Source: Bacteroidota bacterium
GTDB taxonomy: Bacteria; Bacteroidota; Bacteroidia; Chitinophagales; Chitinophagaceae
DNA: 15,130 bases
Assembly: GCA_023427575.1 (NCBI GenBank)
Contig: JAEZAY010000049.1
Span: 1 to 15,130, forward strand
Direction: 5' to 3'
Within the stretch, counting starts at the first letter, position 1. Each line of letters opens with the position of its first letter. A program made the position numbers and the translations under genes. Positions 15,068 to 15,130 of the stretch are shown piece by piece. The notes beneath the pieces are model-generated. The model did no database searches. It saw only the letters and a list, made by a program, of their open reading frames with translations, and was not told where the DNA came from.

Positions 15068-15130
15068 TTCTACATTTTTTCAAAATGACAAATAATATTA
15101 AGCGTTGCTTTAATGGAGCAGGAAACTGGA
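15068..15130. other. Upstream flank of ricT, no supported feature
   Basis: This is the 63-bp leader side of ricT up to the window edge. No exact TAnnTTTG element is present on the minus strand. One minus-strand frame stays open from the edge to a stop at 15070-15072, three bases before the ricT start. This may be the end of an upstream gene, in which case ricT is co-transcribed from outside the window. The fragment is too short to identify. Confidence 0.3.

Noticed and set aside
15085..15130. Plus-strand ATG opening a frame to the window edge
   Set aside because: Only 15 codons are visible, it starts 17 bp from the divergent ricT start with no room for promoters, and nothing in it is recognisable.

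Overview
The window looks like ordinary chromosome from a member of the Bacteroidota. Several signs point there. Upstream regions carry the Bacteroidota -7 promoter element TAnnTTTG, with three exact matches in front of genes. Ribosome binding sites are weak or A-rich. The protein set is also typical: a RicT-like PSP1 protein with a Cys/Gly-rich start, a one-chain double-domain M16 peptidase, an AIM24-type protein, a COG4760-like Bax-inhibitor protein and a TetR-led RND efflux operon. I cannot place it below phylum from the sequence alone. There are ten protein genes, no RNA gene, no insertion sequence and no CRISPR array.

Layout. Positions 1-304 hold no gene. They contain two copies of a ~75-bp element with inverted repeats, flanking eight head-to-tail 8-bp units (TnnCACAT). 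Next comes a leftward pair: a two-TM DUF502 membrane protein (1266-1910) followed, after 16 bp, by a secreted zinc-dependent phospholipase C/S1-P1 nuclease-like protein (305-1249). Divergent from these is a rightward four-gene operon (2091-8828): TetR-family repressor, TolC-type outer-membrane channel, lipoprotein membrane-fusion protein and a large RND pump. Gaps between its genes are 19-24 bp. A strong two-way terminator separates it from the leftward M16 peptidase (8952-11807). A rightward AIM24/TIGR00266 protein (11926-12720) follows, then another two-way terminator. The last two genes are leftward: a seven-TM Bax inhibitor-1/YccA protein (12844-13605) and RicT/PSP1 (13730-15067).

How the genes work together. 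The clearest functional unit is the efflux operon, whose three structural genes supply a complete tripartite pump. A perfect 9-bp inverted repeat (2035-2066) lies between the -33-like and -7 elements of the regulator's promoter, so the TetR protein probably represses its own operon. The RND permease is longer than the classical 12-TM form and has three extra hydrophobic segments. The other genes look like single housekeeping or envelope units.

I did not find a convincing undescribed multi-gene system. The most interesting points are the duplicated element with its octamer array, the putative operator, the extra membrane segments of the pump, the modified ends of RicT, and two palindromes in front of the AIM24-like gene.
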